Shown here piece after piece: positions 1 to 8,869 of a stretch of 64,000 bases of DNA. Origin of the DNA: JAGVSR01 sp963708775. GTDB taxonomy: Bacteria > Pseudomonadota > Alphaproteobacteria > Rhizobiales > Hyphomicrobiaceae. Within the stretch, counting starts at the first letter, position 1; the number at the start of each line of letters is the position of its first letter. The notes under the pieces were generated by a model. The model saw only the letters and a program-made list of their open reading frames with translations. It made no database searches and was not told the origin of the DNA. The DNA is taken from contig CAVPTI010000015.1 of NCBI GenBank assembly GCA_963708775.1, positions 1 to 64,000 on the forward strand, read 5' to 3'. A program made the position numbers and the translations under genes.

Positions 1-566
1 CCATTGGTCCATGCGCCCCCCGTCAGGCTGATGGCATTGCCCTGCGGCGAGATGGCACCGCTGTACTGGGGCGCGCGCTGGAAGCCAGATCCCGGGACGT
101 TGATTGGGCCAGGCGTCGGTGCTGGCGGCGGAATGGCCGGTACGGGCGGCGCAACGCTGCCTCCACCCCCTCCGCCACCGCCTCCGGCTGCAGGAGCCCC
201 TGGCGGTGCAGGCGGCACAACTTTCGCCGGGTGGGACGCCAGAAACGCGGCGCACGTGCTGTTACCGGGAATAGCGCGGCTGCAGCCGCATTGAATGCGC
301 GTGTACTCCTGGCAATTCGTGTAGCCCCTGGGATTGCGCGTAGCCCGGACGTTTGGCACCAGCTCGCATGCATGAGGCACATAACCGCCGTTGGGCACCC
401 ATCTCAGTTGGGTAAAGCCCATTTGTGCGCTCACATACCAGGGCCCATCTTCGTTCTCGAGGTCGTGAACAAAGGTCGGTTGCCAGTTGTTGTTCGTGCA
501 AGGCGAGGCAGCGAGCGGCGATGTCAATAGCACGGCGAATAAAGCGACGAGGGCATACCTGACCAT
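1..566 (-). CDS. Secreted Pro/Gly-linker protein, 3' end beyond window
   Basis: An uninterrupted reading frame runs from the ATG at 566 off the left edge (188 codons visible). The first 20 residues form a signal peptide (MVRYALVALFAVLLTSPLAA), preceded by GGAGG 8 nt upstream. The mature part starts with a Cys-containing domain (about residues 21-115, seven Cys, probably disulphide-bonded in the periplasm or outside). A Pro/Gly-rich linker with a run of nine glycines follows at about residues 135-145, and then the beginning of a second region. I do not recognise the family. The next gene on the same strand (692-1432) is also a secreted protein, so the two may form a unit. Function unknown; the coding call is secure because of the long open frame, signal peptide and ribosome site. 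Confidence 0.7.
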   Translation of the reverse strand, partial: MVRYALVALFAVLLTSPLAASPCTNNNWQPTFVHDLENEDGPWYVSAQMGFTQLRWVPNGGYVPHACELVPNVRATRNPRGYTNCQEYTRIQCGCSRAIPGNSTCAAFLASHPAKVVPPAPPGAPAAGGGGGGGGGSVAPPVPAIPPPAPTPGPINVPGSGFQRAPQYSGAISPQGNAISLTGGAWTN

Positions 567-691
567 CACGGGAGCCTCCAACCCAATGCCCACAGCGACC
601 GCTCTAAGGCTGTGATGCCGGTTGATATCTGGTCATGACGAATTGCTTCGTGGAAAGGCGAATGATGGCATCGGCCCGGCCTTACGGCTGC

Positions 692-1432
692 TCAGCGCGG
701 CTCGAGCTCCAGATCCTCCGCGTCCGGGAGGTCGAGATCCCCAAACGGGTCATCGTTAACCTTCGCAGGTGGACCCTCTATCGGAGGGCCTTCCGCAGGG
801 GGGCCTTCAGAGGGAGGCCCGTCCTGCGCATCGGCAGGGGGCCTAGCCTCCGGCTGGGGCGACTGGGTTTCCTCGTACTCGAAATCGGGAGAGACGTAAT
901 CGACGCAGGTGTCCGAAGACTTCTCACCCGGGTAGACGTCGAGGATAGTAATTGTCACTTCTGTACAGTCCGACATTCGGCAACTCGACAATGGAAATAT
1001 CATGCGTGTCGGGAAGCGCGACCGTTCGTTTCTCACGGCCGTCGGCGGAGATCTCGATCGTCTTGAGGCGGCCGTTGTTGCGATAGCTCTCCCCCGATTT
1101 GCCATAGCCGTTCTGGATCAGGATTCTGCGGAAATCCGAGCCCCCTTTAATCCGCATCTCGATAGATTGGCCCTCGCCATTGCCCGGCACGCCCTCGCAC
1201 CAAGCCGTGCTTTCCTTTCCGTCGGCAATATTTTGCGGCCCGTAGGTGATCCCGCCTTTGGGGTCAGAACGGAGCTGACGCAATAGTCCACGCCTTGCGC
1301 AAATTGAGCGGGTCCGCTCGTCCAACACGTATCAGTGGCGAGTGCGGCGCTTCCGCCAGCCGGAAAAAGTCCCAGTACCAAGGTAATCCGGAGCGGTACC
1401 AAGCAGACTCTCGAAGACACCCTCACCATCAT
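692..1432 (-). CDS. Secreted protein with NADase-type glycan-binding (discoidin-like) domain, two frameshifts
   Basis: Three overlapping minus-strand frames join into one protein of about 246 aa. Residues 1-33 are a signal peptide. The central part contains YGPQNIADGKESTAW, IQNGYGKSGESYRNNGR and ITILDVYPGEKSSDTC, which match the discoidin-like fold called the NADase-type glycan-binding domain (family recognition from memory). The tail is Pro/Glu-rich with repeated EGPP units. Frame changes fall near 1266 (one base missing in GTTCTGACCCC) and near 970. The likely role is carbohydrate or surface binding outside the cytoplasm. No catalytic domain is visible, so the NADase label refers only to the binding module. 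The indels resemble the many others in this window and may be sequence errors. Confidence 0.6.
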
Positions 1433-1744
1433 GCCCTAGCTTCCGATTTTGTTTGCGCAGTTGAGCGGACATCTGGGGCATTGGTCGTTGACGCCTGTCA
1501 ACTGTCATTGCCACAAGAAGACCGAGAGTATTGGGAAGTCACGGCCAGTTCTCCTCTTGGCCCTCCTCGACGTTTCGCGGCAGCGTGGCAGAACGGTCGG
1601 TCTCGGACCCATCGCGTCGGCGTTCTTTGGTCATCCGCTCAATGGTCGGTATGGAGTGCGATCCGGGCATGACCTGAACATCGCTCAAGCCCACAATTGA
1701 CACTATTGGGACATTAGGATCATTTCTTCTGACCTTGCATCACC
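1433..1744. other. Intergenic gap, nothing recognised
   Basis: About 310 bases lie between the start of the secreted-protein gene and the end of ppk2. Short frames exist on both strands but have no ribosome site or recognisable family. It should contain the promoter of the leftward secreted-protein gene; I cannot place it confidently. Confidence 0.4.
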
Positions 1745-2549
1745 TCATGGCAAGTCAAATAGGCGGGCTGCTAATTCGGCTATTTTCGGATCGAGTGGTC
1801 GCGGCTCCAAACTTACTCCGTTGCCCAGGCGCGCGGTCAGGATCGTGAATGCGGCAATCCGACCAAACGGCTTGTCGTTCGCCGGCACGAGGTACCAGGG
1901 GGCCAGTTTGGTCGATGTTTCATCCATCATGTCTTCTATTGAAAGTTCGTAGTCCTCCCATCGCTCTCGATTGCGGAAGTCTTCGTAAGAAAGCTTCCAG
2001 CGCTTAAGCGGATCGGTAACCCGGTTCTTGAACCGGCGAATTTGCTCCCCTGGTGTAATGTGCAGGAATATTTTCACTATTCGAATGCCGTCCTCAACTA
2101 GAAGACGCTCAAAGTGATTGATCTCTTCGTAGGCTCTCAGCCATTCTTGCTCCGTAGCAAAGCCTTCCACGCGCTCCACTAGGACTCGCCCGTACCAGGA
2201 ACGGTCGAAGACAACGATCTGGCCATGCTCGGGAAGCTTTTCCCAGAACCGTTGGAGATAATGCTTGCCTTGTTCGTTTGAGGACGGCGCCGCAATGGGG
2301 TAAACTTTGAAACTGCGGGGGTCCAGGGCCCACCCTAGGCGACGCACGATCCACCCTTTCCGGCTGCATCCCATCCTTCAAGCACTACAACCGCCCGCTC
2401 GCGGGTCCCTAGATAAGCCTGTTGGATTGCCTGAAGAGATGATTGCATTGACGCTAGTTGACGCTCGTAGTCGGCAAAATCAACTCCGGAAAGTTTTTTA
2501 TCGTGCCAAGCTGGGGACGCTTGGAAACGATAAAGTTTTCAGCTTTCAC
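1745..2549 (-). CDS. ppk2: Polyphosphate kinase 2 family protein, two frameshifts
   Basis: PPK2 enzymes transfer phosphate between polyphosphate and nucleoside di- or monophosphates in the cytoplasm. The 209-aa C-terminal frame carries the family hallmarks GWALDPRSFKVYPIAAPS, VVFDRSWYGRVLVERVEGF (lid/Walker B region) and RFKNRVTDPLKRWKLSYED. The N-terminal part lies in other frames: LEGWDAAGKGG (Walker A) is followed by a one-base loss near 2350 (GGG read as GG), and another shift near 2500 joins the probable GTG start at 2549, which has GAGG about 9 nt upstream. Reconstructed length is about 268 aa, normal for the family. Substrate class cannot be decided from what is visible. The frameshift in the P-loop would inactivate the enzyme if real. 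Confidence 0.8.
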
Positions 2550-3068
2550 GATTTACTACCTCTTACCAAGGTCCAATTTGCACCCGATATCATTTCGCTC
2601 CCTTGATCGGTTCAAGCAATACCAGACATGCGTCCGACTGAGGGTTTGCATGACAACAAGGTGGTCGAACTTACCCGATGATTGTTTAACGCGGCAATGT
2701 AAAGCAACTGGACGGCAAACAGCTAAAGACGACAGGAAGAGGATTTTGTCATTTGAGTAGTGGTGGTCTTCTCAGGTCCGGTCGCGACCCCTCCCTCTTA
2801 TGATGAGATCGGGAGCGAATGGGTGGTAAGCCGCCATCCGGCTTCAGACAGCTAAGCACCTCTTATTTTGCGTTGCACCGTGAAGCTCACCGCTCGGCTT
2901 CGCGCGAGGCAACACATTTGTTGCGCACCGGCACTTCGTCCGGTTGGGGTCAACAGCGTCGCGCTCGTAACCACTAAATGGAAGAAGTTGGCCGATACCG
3001 GAAGCAGCATCAGCCGCTCGGAATTGGTTGGCCCATCCTGGTTTGTCTCTCAAACAAGGAGACAAGCC
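2550..3068. other. Divergent intergenic region ppk2 / integrase
   Basis: About 520 bases separate the leftward ppk2 from the rightward integrase remnant. No convincing gene is seen. The AT-richer stretch at about 2490-2720 is the likely promoter region for ppk2. No terminator or repeat stood out. Confidence 0.35.
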
Positions 3069-3706
3069 ATGAACGACAACGATGGATCAATCCTAGGCAA
3101 GCCAGCCCGCCGTCCGCCGTGGAACAAGGGCAAGCTCATCGGAGCAAAGCCGCCGCTCCGTCAGGGCCACGTTTGGTCAATCCGAACCCGGCTCCAGCTG
3201 GAGAAGCGCATCCGTGATCTTGCCCTCTTCAATCTCGCCATCGACAGCAAGCTGCGAGGTTGCGATGTGGTCGCAGTCCGTGTCGACGACGTGGCTTCTA
3301 ACGGCTACGCGATTGACCGGGCGACTGTTCGTCAGAAGAAGCCGGCCACCCCGTTTGGTTCCAACTAGCCGAGCAAACCCGGCAGGCGATCGACCAGTAC
3401 TTGCGGCTAACTGGTCGCCAGTCTGGGCAATTTCTGTTTGCCGGCCGACGTGGACCCGAGAGTGGCCTCACGACCCGGCAATACGCACGCCTGGTAGGCG
3501 AATGGATCGCCAGCATCGGTCTCGATCCGCTGAAGTTCGGAACACACTCGCTGCGGCGCACCAAGGCGACGTTGATCTATCGGCGAACCGGCGATCTGAG
3601 AGCCATGCAACTACTGCTCGGACACACCAAAATTGAGAGTACGGTGCGCTACCTCGGTGTCGAGATCGACGACGCCATTGAGATAGCGGAGGAAATCGGC
3701 GTCTAA
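3069..3706 (+). pseudogene. Tyrosine recombinase (phage integrase family), frameshifted
   Basis: The start at 3069 follows an AAGGAGAC ribosome site; the upstream in-frame extension lacks one. Two frames (3069 to about 3348, then to 3706) join into a protein of about 212 aa. One A is missing in the AAGAAGCCGGCC stretch near 3348. The C-terminal half has the tyrosine-recombinase catalytic series: Arg within LFNLAIDSKLRGCDVV, then THSLRRTKATLIYRRTG (H-x-x-R box), LLLGHTKIESTVRYLG (final H and nucleophilic Tyr). It lacks a long N-terminal core-binding arm, so it belongs to the short integrase-like group. It sits 1.1 kb left of the first serine-recombinase module and may be a relic of another insertion. 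If the missing base is a sequence error, the enzyme would be intact. Confidence 0.7.
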
Positions 3707-3839
3707 ATCACCCGGGCAGAGCGCGGCAGCTCTCCCCGAGCGCTACGTCGTAACGGCCACAACCGGACTCTCACGCCAATCTCTGCCGCGAATCTTCGCG
3801 GCAAAGGTCGACATCGACGCAGAGACGCAATGAGTGGCG

Positions 3840-4620
3840 CTAGGCGGCGGGCGCGACGACCCGCTTGTAGAGATGCCATGTCGCGTGTCCCAGGACCGGC
3901 AGTGCGATGAGCAGGCCGAGGAACCCCGTGAGGGCCGAAAGGAACAGCGGCACCGCGATGATCAGGGCGAAGAACGCCATTGGTGCCGGGTTGGCAACCA
4001 CGGCTTTCACGCTCGTGATCATGGCGGTGACGAAATCGACGTCGCGGTCGAGCACCAGCGGAAATGACACAACGGAAATGGAGAACAGCAACACCGAAAG
4101 CGAAGCGCCGACGACGTTGCCCAACGCCAGGAACATTAGGCCCTCGCTCGTCGTGAAAACGACGCGGAGGAAATCCGACAGTGTCGCCATCATCCCGCTG
4201 TAGCCGAGGAACAGTGCCATCAGGAACCGCACCTGATACATCCACATGATCAAGATGAAGACGGTTGCAAACCCCATCCATCGGATCTCGCTCCGGCCCT
4301 TGATGGTCGACCACACGTCGGAAGCCAAATGCAACTCGCCCTCTCGAGGCGCCGGCTACCTCGTAGAGCCCGGCTGCCAGGAACGGACACACCAGCGCAA
4401 AGCCGGCCGCGAGCGGATAGGCGAGATACGGCAGCCCCAAAACGTAAAGCAGCGCCACGATTGCGACGCCGGTCGCCGCGGTCATCGCGCCGAGCGTTAG
4501 CCCGTGACGCGGCGCGCGCTTGAAATCTTCGATGCCCTCCGTGAGCGCGGCTTTGACGTCATCGATGGTGATCTTCCTGACCACCGGATCGACCTTTCCG
4601 GAATACGTTGCGGCTTTCAT
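3840..4620 (-). CDS. DUF2189 integral membrane protein, frameshifted
   Basis: The ATG at 4620 has GGAGG 7 nt upstream. The more upstream ATG at 4626 is too close to that site. The protein begins with a charged N-terminus (KITIDDVKAALTEGIEDFKRAP), typical of DUF2189, followed by two early membrane segments around GVAIVALLYVLGLPYLAYPL. Two nearby one-base deletions around 4340-4350 shift into the second frame, which holds further hydrophobic segments (VFILIMWMYQ, LALGNVVGASLSVLLFSISV, MAFFALIIAVPLFLSALTG) and ends in HATWHLYKRVV, another family hallmark. Reconstructed length is about 260 aa with roughly six transmembrane helices in the inner membrane. Function is unknown for the whole family. 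Confidence 0.75.
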
Positions 4621-4866
4621 GCGCATTCCTCCGATCTTGGCTGTGATCATGGACTGCGCGTGAGAATGCCACGACCGGGAAATTTTGGAAATGATCCCTG
4701 TTGAGGACACCGACTGTGCCAGTTGAACTTGCACGTCCCCAGTGCCAATGACGGGTTGGGGTCAAAAGCGCCATTTGTCGGAAGCGAAGACCCGTCTCGC
4801 TCGGCCCCTAGAAGCGGTCATGAATTCCTTAACTGAGGCTCCGAATTCGCGCGTGTACAGCTCAAT
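4621..4866. other. Gap between DUF2189 gene and first mobile module
   Basis: No gene is recognised here. The left part must hold the promoter of the leftward DUF2189 gene. I looked for a further copy of the tRNA-Gln repeat that would mark a left end of the first module and did not find one. Confidence 0.3.
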
Positions 4867-5018
4867 TGGGCTCGACTTCTGCCGCAAAGGACGCATTGGT
4901 GGCGTGACGGGAGCCGGTTCATGGGCTGCCGAATTTCTCAGGGCTCGCCTCGCGGAATGCGGGGCTTTGGGTGGTGGGAGCGCCGAAGTGGCGCACTCCT
5001 GAAACCCTGGAGCCCACC
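4867..5018 (+). repeat. Conserved leader upstream of DUF3489 gene, copy 1
   Basis: This roughly 150-base stretch is conserved in the second module at about 13315-13463. Shared blocks include CTTCTGCCGCAAAGGACGCA, GGGCTCGCCTCGCGGAA, GGGGCTTTGGGTGGTGGGAG and GGAGCCCACC directly before the ATG. Conservation across non-coding sequence suggests a promoter/leader or a recombination-relevant site. The GC-rich inverted segments could fold in RNA, but I cannot assign a defined class. Confidence 0.5.
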
Positions 5019-5382
5019 ATGACCACAATTGAAGCCCGCCTCCCGCCGCCGGCAAAGGAGCCACGTCAACGACGCCCATCAAAGGCGCAAAAACCAAGAC
5101 AAGCGAAAGTCCGCCTCGGCGCACACTGCTCCGATGCAAGGCTGATCCCGCGACGAATTGCATCCCGCGCGCATCACCAAACATGATCGCGTTCTGGCAC
5201 TGTTGAGCCGGCGCAAGGGCGCCACCATCCCGGAAATGATGGAGGCGACCGGCTGGCAACAGCACAGCGTGCGTGGGTTCCTGGCGGGAACAGTCAAGAA
5301 GAAGCTCGGCTTCACGCTCACATCGTCAAAGACCGAGGGCGAGCTGCGTCGCTACAGGATCGACACCAAGCGCGGTCGCTGA
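5019..5382 (+). CDS. DUF3489 domain protein, module copy 1, frameshifted
   Basis: Start MTTIEAR follows the conserved GGAGCCCACC leader. After about 40 Lys/Pro-rich residues a shift near 5135 leads into the conserved part: ITKHDRVLALLSRRKGATIP, then the winged-helix-like MEATGWQQHSVRGFLAGTVKKKLG and a basic C-terminus. DUF3489 proteins are small DNA-binding-like proteins that commonly precede DUF2924 and a serine recombinase in alphaproteobacterial mobile regions. They probably act as a regulator or recombination accessory (inference). The copy at 13464-13805 is intact and shows the expected 113-aa form. The stop is one base from the next ATG, so translation is probably coupled. Confidence 0.7.
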
Positions 5383-5383
5383 C

Positions 5384-5847
5384 ATGAAGCCAGCCTCGAT
5401 CGACATCGCGGCCGAACTGGCACGGCTCGAAGCCCTGACCAACTTCGAGCTGCGGGCAGAGTGGCGGCGGCTGCATCACATGCAGCCGCCGAAGAGCCTC
5501 TCCCGCGATCTCCTTCTGCGCGGCATCACTTACAAGATCCAGGAGAGGGCGCTCGGCGGCCTCTCCAAGTCGGTGTTGCGAAGCTGACCGGTGCCGGGCC
5601 TGACGCAACTTCGGACGCCACCGCAAAGCGGTCCCGCACCACCGTCAAGCCGGGCACGCGGCTCGTGCGCGAGTGGAACGGGCAAACGCATACGGTTCTT
5701 GTCCACGCGGACGGTGTTGAATGGCGCGACAAGCGATACAGGTCACTCTCGGTCGTCGCCCGTGAAATCACTGGCGCGCACTGGTCCGGACCACGGTTCT
5801 TCGGCCTGACTTCGAAGAAGGGCAGGCGATGGCTAACGCCGATCTGA
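5384..5847 (+). CDS. DUF2924 domain protein, module copy 1, frameshifted
   Basis: The ATG at 5384 is one base after the DUF3489 stop. Residues 1-66 (SIDIAAELARLEALTNFELR, then RRLHHMQPPKSLSRDLLLRG) and a second half containing KPGTRLVREWNGQTHTVLVH and YRSLSVVAREITGAHWSGPR make up DUF2924. A missing A near 5580 (CGAAAGCTG read as CGAAGCTG) separates the halves. Reconstructed length is about 154 aa. The family is uncharacterised but is nearly always found beside site-specific serine recombinases, so an accessory role in recombination is plausible. The second copy (13807-14266) breaks at a different place, which argues that the full frame is the functional one. Confidence 0.7.
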
Positions 5848-5927
5848 CCGGCCTATTCGAGGACGCGGCGCTCATCGCGTCGGAGGGGCAAGGCGCCGAG
5901 ACCATCGAAGGCGGGCGCCTTCGATAA
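5829..5927 (+). CDS. Small ORF of recombinase module, shortened copy
   Basis: A 32-aa frame (MANADLTGLFEDAALIASEG...) overlaps the end of DUF2924, exactly as the 65-aa ORF does in module 2 (14259-14456). Compared with that copy it lacks an internal segment matching ARREFAE and stops early, although the following bases still resemble the longer copy up to about 5985. It is probably a degenerate or error-shortened form of a small accessory protein of unknown function. Evidence is positional and by comparison only. Confidence 0.4.
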   Translation: MANADLTGLFEDAALIASEGQGAETIEGGRLR

Positions 5928-5989
5928 GGCGCATCTCAATAACGATCAATAAACTCCGAAAGCGCCTCATCATTCTGGAGGCGCCTCCA

Positions 5990-7697
5990 ATGAAACGGCT
6001 GAACTGCGCGATCTACACGCGCAAGTCCTCCGACGAAGGGCTCGAGAAGGAGTTCAACTCGCTCGATGCGCAGCGGGAGGCCTGCGAGGCCTACATCCTT
6101 AGCCAGAAGCATGCAGGCTGGGTCGGCCCTGCCTGACCTCTACGACGACGGAGGGCTGTCGGGCGGCACCATGGAGCGTCCTGCGCTTCAACGGCTGCTC
6201 GCCGACATCACGTCCGGCAAAGTGCAGATCGTCGTTGTCTACAAGGTCGACCGGTTGACGCGGTCGCTCGCTGATTTTGCGAAGATCGTCGATGTGCTCG
6301 ACACTCACGGCGCCTCGTTCGTCTCGGTGACGCAGCAGTTCAACACCACAACATCGATGGGCCGCCTCACGCTCAACATGCTGCTCTCGTTCGCCCAGTT
6401 CGAGCGTGAGATCGCGGGTGAACGCATCCGCGACAAGATCGCGGCGTCGAAGGCCAAGGGCATGTGGATGGGCGGCAACGTCCCGCTCGGCTACGACGTC
6501 AAGGAGCGCAAGCTGATCGTCAATGATGCCGAAGCCGAGACGGTACGCAAGATCTTCCGGCGTTATGCGGAACTCGGATCGGTCCGGATGCTTGCCCAGG
6601 AACTTACCGGCTGGGTATTGTCAGTAAGCGCCGGCAAGGCGCCGGCGGCGTGCTGGCGGGTGGCAACCGCTTTTCCCGCGGCGCGCTCTACACCTTGCTG
6701 CAAAATCCAATCTACCGGGGCGAGATTGGGCATCAGGGGAAGGTCTACCCCGGTCAGCATGAGGCGATCGTTGAGGCCGAGCACTGGAAACTCGTCCAAG
6801 ACAAGCTGGCCGGCAACCGACAGGCCCGAGCGCTCGGCGAGACCGCGGAGGAGCCGAGCCTGCTCGCCGGGTTGATCGTGGACGGCGACGGACAGCGCAT
6901 GACGCCGACGCATGCGGTGAAGAAGGGGCGGCGCTACCGGTACTACGTCTCGACCGCGCTCATTACGAGGCACCGGTCGCGAGCATGCAAAGGGCTGGCG
7001 CATGCCGGCAGGCGATATCGAGGCGCTGGTCCTCGATCGGCTTCAGAGCATTTTTTGCTCCGAGCGAGATGTCGGTGAGAGCGCTGTCACGTTTCGGCCT
7101 CGATGCAGCGGCCGTTCGGTCGGCCATGAAGAAGGCGAGCCAACTCGCTCGACGGCTGGGCGGCTGTGCCGTCGATCAAGCTCCGCGAACTGGTCCGGTC
7201 GATAGTCGAGCCATCATGCGTCCGTGACGATGAGAGTGTCGTGCAGCCTCAACCGAAAGGAGGTCGCGAAAGTCCTGCTGGGCGACAATGCAATATTCGA
7301 GAGGCTTCGGCAGACCAGCGCGATCGAATTGAACTCCGCGCCGAAGCCAAACTGCGCCGTGCGGGAAAAGGCATCCGACTGATTGTCGGGGGCGGCGTGG
7401 CTGACAAGCCGGATCGCCGAGATGATCGATCTGCTCCGGAATGCATACGCGACCCGCGATGCCCTGATGTCGGGACGCGACGAAACCATCGATGCGATGG
7501 CGCAGCGGCTCGGCGTCAAGCGGGACTATCTGTCGGCGCACATGCGCCTCACGTATCTCGCGCCCGGTATCGTCCGAGCCCTCGTTCATGGCCGCCGGCC
7601 TGAGGAGCTCACGCCGGCAGGCCTTGTCTCACTGTGCAAAGACCTGCCGCACGACTGGCAGCTTCAGCGGGCAGTCCTCGGTTTTGAGACGCGATAG
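5990..7697 (+). pseudogene. Large serine recombinase, module copy 1, multiple frameshifts
   Basis: The start at 5990 (MKRLNCAIYTRKSSDEG) gives the resolvase-type N-terminus with the catalytic Ser in YTRKSS. The frame shifts near 6112 and then reads the resolvase core (VYKVDRLTRSLADFAKIVDV, LLSFAQFEREIAGERIRDKI). It shifts again near 6612 and passes through the recombinase domain (NRFSRGALYTLLQNPIYRGE, MTPTHAVKKGRRYRYYVS). At least four more shifts lie between 6965 and 7390 before the helix-turn-helix-like C-terminus (MAQRLGVKRDYLSAHMRLTY). Full length would be about 565 aa. With seven or more breaks it is non-functional as written. It is clearly paralogous to 14453-16154. Confidence 0.75.
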
Positions 7698-7871
7698 CTC
7701 TTCCGCGTCCGAAAACGATGCGAGTCTGACCGGCCGAAAAATGGCCTCAGAGATAAAACGCGCAAAGAGCCGACGAACGTCGTGCAGAGACGGGGCTGCG
7801 TACGGGATTGCAAAACTGGGGTCGACAAGGCCCGGAAATAGACGCTAGATTTCCGCGTGCGGAAATGCAAT
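7698..7871 (+). other. Conserved right-end segment, module copy 1
   Basis: The bases after the recombinase stop (for example GACCGGCCGAAAAA, AGAGATAAAA, CAAAGAGCCGA and GAACGTC) recur after the second recombinase at 16155-16331. The non-coding right flank, and not only the genes, is therefore shared between the two modules, as expected for the end of a mobile element. No gene is seen in it. Confidence 0.5.
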
Positions 7872-7948
7872 AATATGCAGCGATATCAATGAGTTAGTAC
7901 GGTGGCTGGGAGACTAGGATTCGAACCTAGACAGGCAGAGTCAAAGTC
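7872..7948 (+). repeat. Direct repeat with tRNA-Gln 3' fragment (candidate att site, left/internal)
   Basis: AATATGCAGCGATATCAATG and the following bases through the 3' half of tRNA-Gln (minus strand, from the anticodon region to CCA) repeat at 16332-16407. Relative to the intact gene this copy has one inserted base before GGTGGC and a few substitutions, including one in the acceptor stem. It diverges beyond 7948, so the 5' half of the tRNA is absent. This is what remains when an element inserts into a tRNA 3' end and displaces the old end. I read it as the distal attachment site of the 8.46-kb island and, equally, as the right end of the first module. Confidence 0.7.
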
Positions 7949-8090
7949 GTCTCCGCCTAACCCACGGAAAAGACGCAAGAAAATGTGGGTATCGAGAGTG
8001 TTTGCACGGCTGAGACGCAGAGACCAACGGCGGCCGAATGCCCGCGCGGTATGCGTGGCTGACACCGAAAACCGGATATCTGCCGTCACC

Positions 8091-8119
8091 TTGAACTATA
8101 CCCCTAGGGGTGATATATA
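8091..8119 (+). promoter_or_regulatory. Candidate promoter with overlapping palindromic operator for toxin-antitoxin pair
   Basis: TTGAAC (8091-8096) and TATATA (8114-8119) are separated by 17 bases, an ideal spacing for a housekeeping-type promoter. Between them lies the perfect 12-base palindrome ACCCCTAGGGGT (8100-8111). A palindrome inside the spacer just ahead of a toxin-antitoxin operon is the usual arrangement for autorepression by the HTH antitoxin. This is inferred from sequence only. Confidence 0.45.
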
Positions 8120-8144
8120 GGAGCGAGCTTCAAAGAGACGCCAG

Positions 8145-8532
8145 TTGCGGGTTTTCGCCACTAAGGAGTTTGCCCGCTCGCTCGAAAGGAACGCATTGGA
8201 TCGAGCCAACTCTCTGCGAGGCCGTGAGCCGTGCCGGTAACGGATTGATTGATGCCGACCTGGGAGGCGGCGTGATCAAGCAGCGCGTTGCTCGGCAGGG
8301 CCAAGGACGTTCTGGCGGATATCGGACGATCATTGCATTTCGATCAGGCGACCGGAGCATCTTCATGTACCGCTTTGCGAAGAACAGCAAAGCCAGCCTT
8401 TCGGACGATGAACTCGAAGTGTACCGGCGGCTCGCTACTATTTTTCTCGAAGCCGATACCGCCATGCTTCCAAGACTGATTGCTGCGGGCGAATTGAAAG
8501 AGGTGGAATGTGATGACCAAGAAGGCGCTTAA
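8145..8532 (+). CDS. RelE/ParE-family toxin, N-terminal frameshift
   Basis: The C-terminal two thirds (LCEAVSRAGNGLIDADLGGG, then VIKQRVARQGQGRSGGYRT, IFMYRFAKNSKASLSDDELE) match a RelE/HigB-like toxin subgroup that regulates the cell by mRNA cleavage on the ribosome. The N-terminus expected for this subgroup (LRVFATKEFAR) is present in another frame from a TTG at 8145, so a shift occurs near 8195. As an open frame it could also be read from 8110 with a different N-terminus, but that part resembles nothing. It overlaps the downstream HTH antitoxin by 20 bases. The toxin-first order is typical of HigBA-like pairs. If the frameshift is real, the toxin may be inactive. Confidence 0.65.
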
Positions 8533-8839
8533 GTACCGCAGTGATGCGCTGGCCGTGTCTCACAAGACGGCTGCCGGCCTGCATCGTGCTGGAGTGATCG
8601 ACAGGGGTACGATGCGCGAGTTCGACGTTTCGTGCCTGACGGCAGTCGAGGATTTGTCGCCAAAAGCGATTCAGACGATCCGCGAGCGCGCTGGTGTCAG
8701 CCAGGCCGTGTTCGCAAGTTTTCTCAATGTCAAAGCGAAGCTCGTCAGCGAGTGGGAGCGGGGCGAGAAGAAACCAAGCGGGCCGTCATTGAAGTTGCTC
8801 AGTCTCGTCAAGTCCAAGGGGCTTGAGGCGATTACCTAG
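8513..8839 (+). CDS. XRE-family HTH antitoxin
   Basis: The ATG at 8513 follows GAGG with 8-9 bases spacing; a GTG at 8510 is also possible. The 108-aa protein has a short N-terminal region and a C-terminal helix-turn-helix (residues about 58-100: IRERAGVSQAVFASFLNVKA, then VSEWERGEKKPSGPSLKLL) of the Cro/CI type. It overlaps the toxin gene and should both neutralise the toxin and bind the promoter palindrome at 8100-8111 (inference from family behaviour). No break is seen. Confidence 0.8.
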   Translation: MTKKALKYRSDALAVSHKTAAGLHRAGVIDRGTMREFDVSCLTAVEDLSPKAIQTIRERAGVSQAVFASFLNVKAKLVSEWERGEKKPSGPSLKLLSLVKSKGLEAIT

Positions 8840-8869
8840 AACCCGACTTCGGACGCGCGATTATCGCAC

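Noticed and set aside
7903..7990. Possible second tRNA gene similar to tRNA-Gln
   Set aside because: Only the 3' half is present; sequence beyond 7948 cannot form the D arm or the 5' acceptor strand, so it is an att fragment and not a gene.
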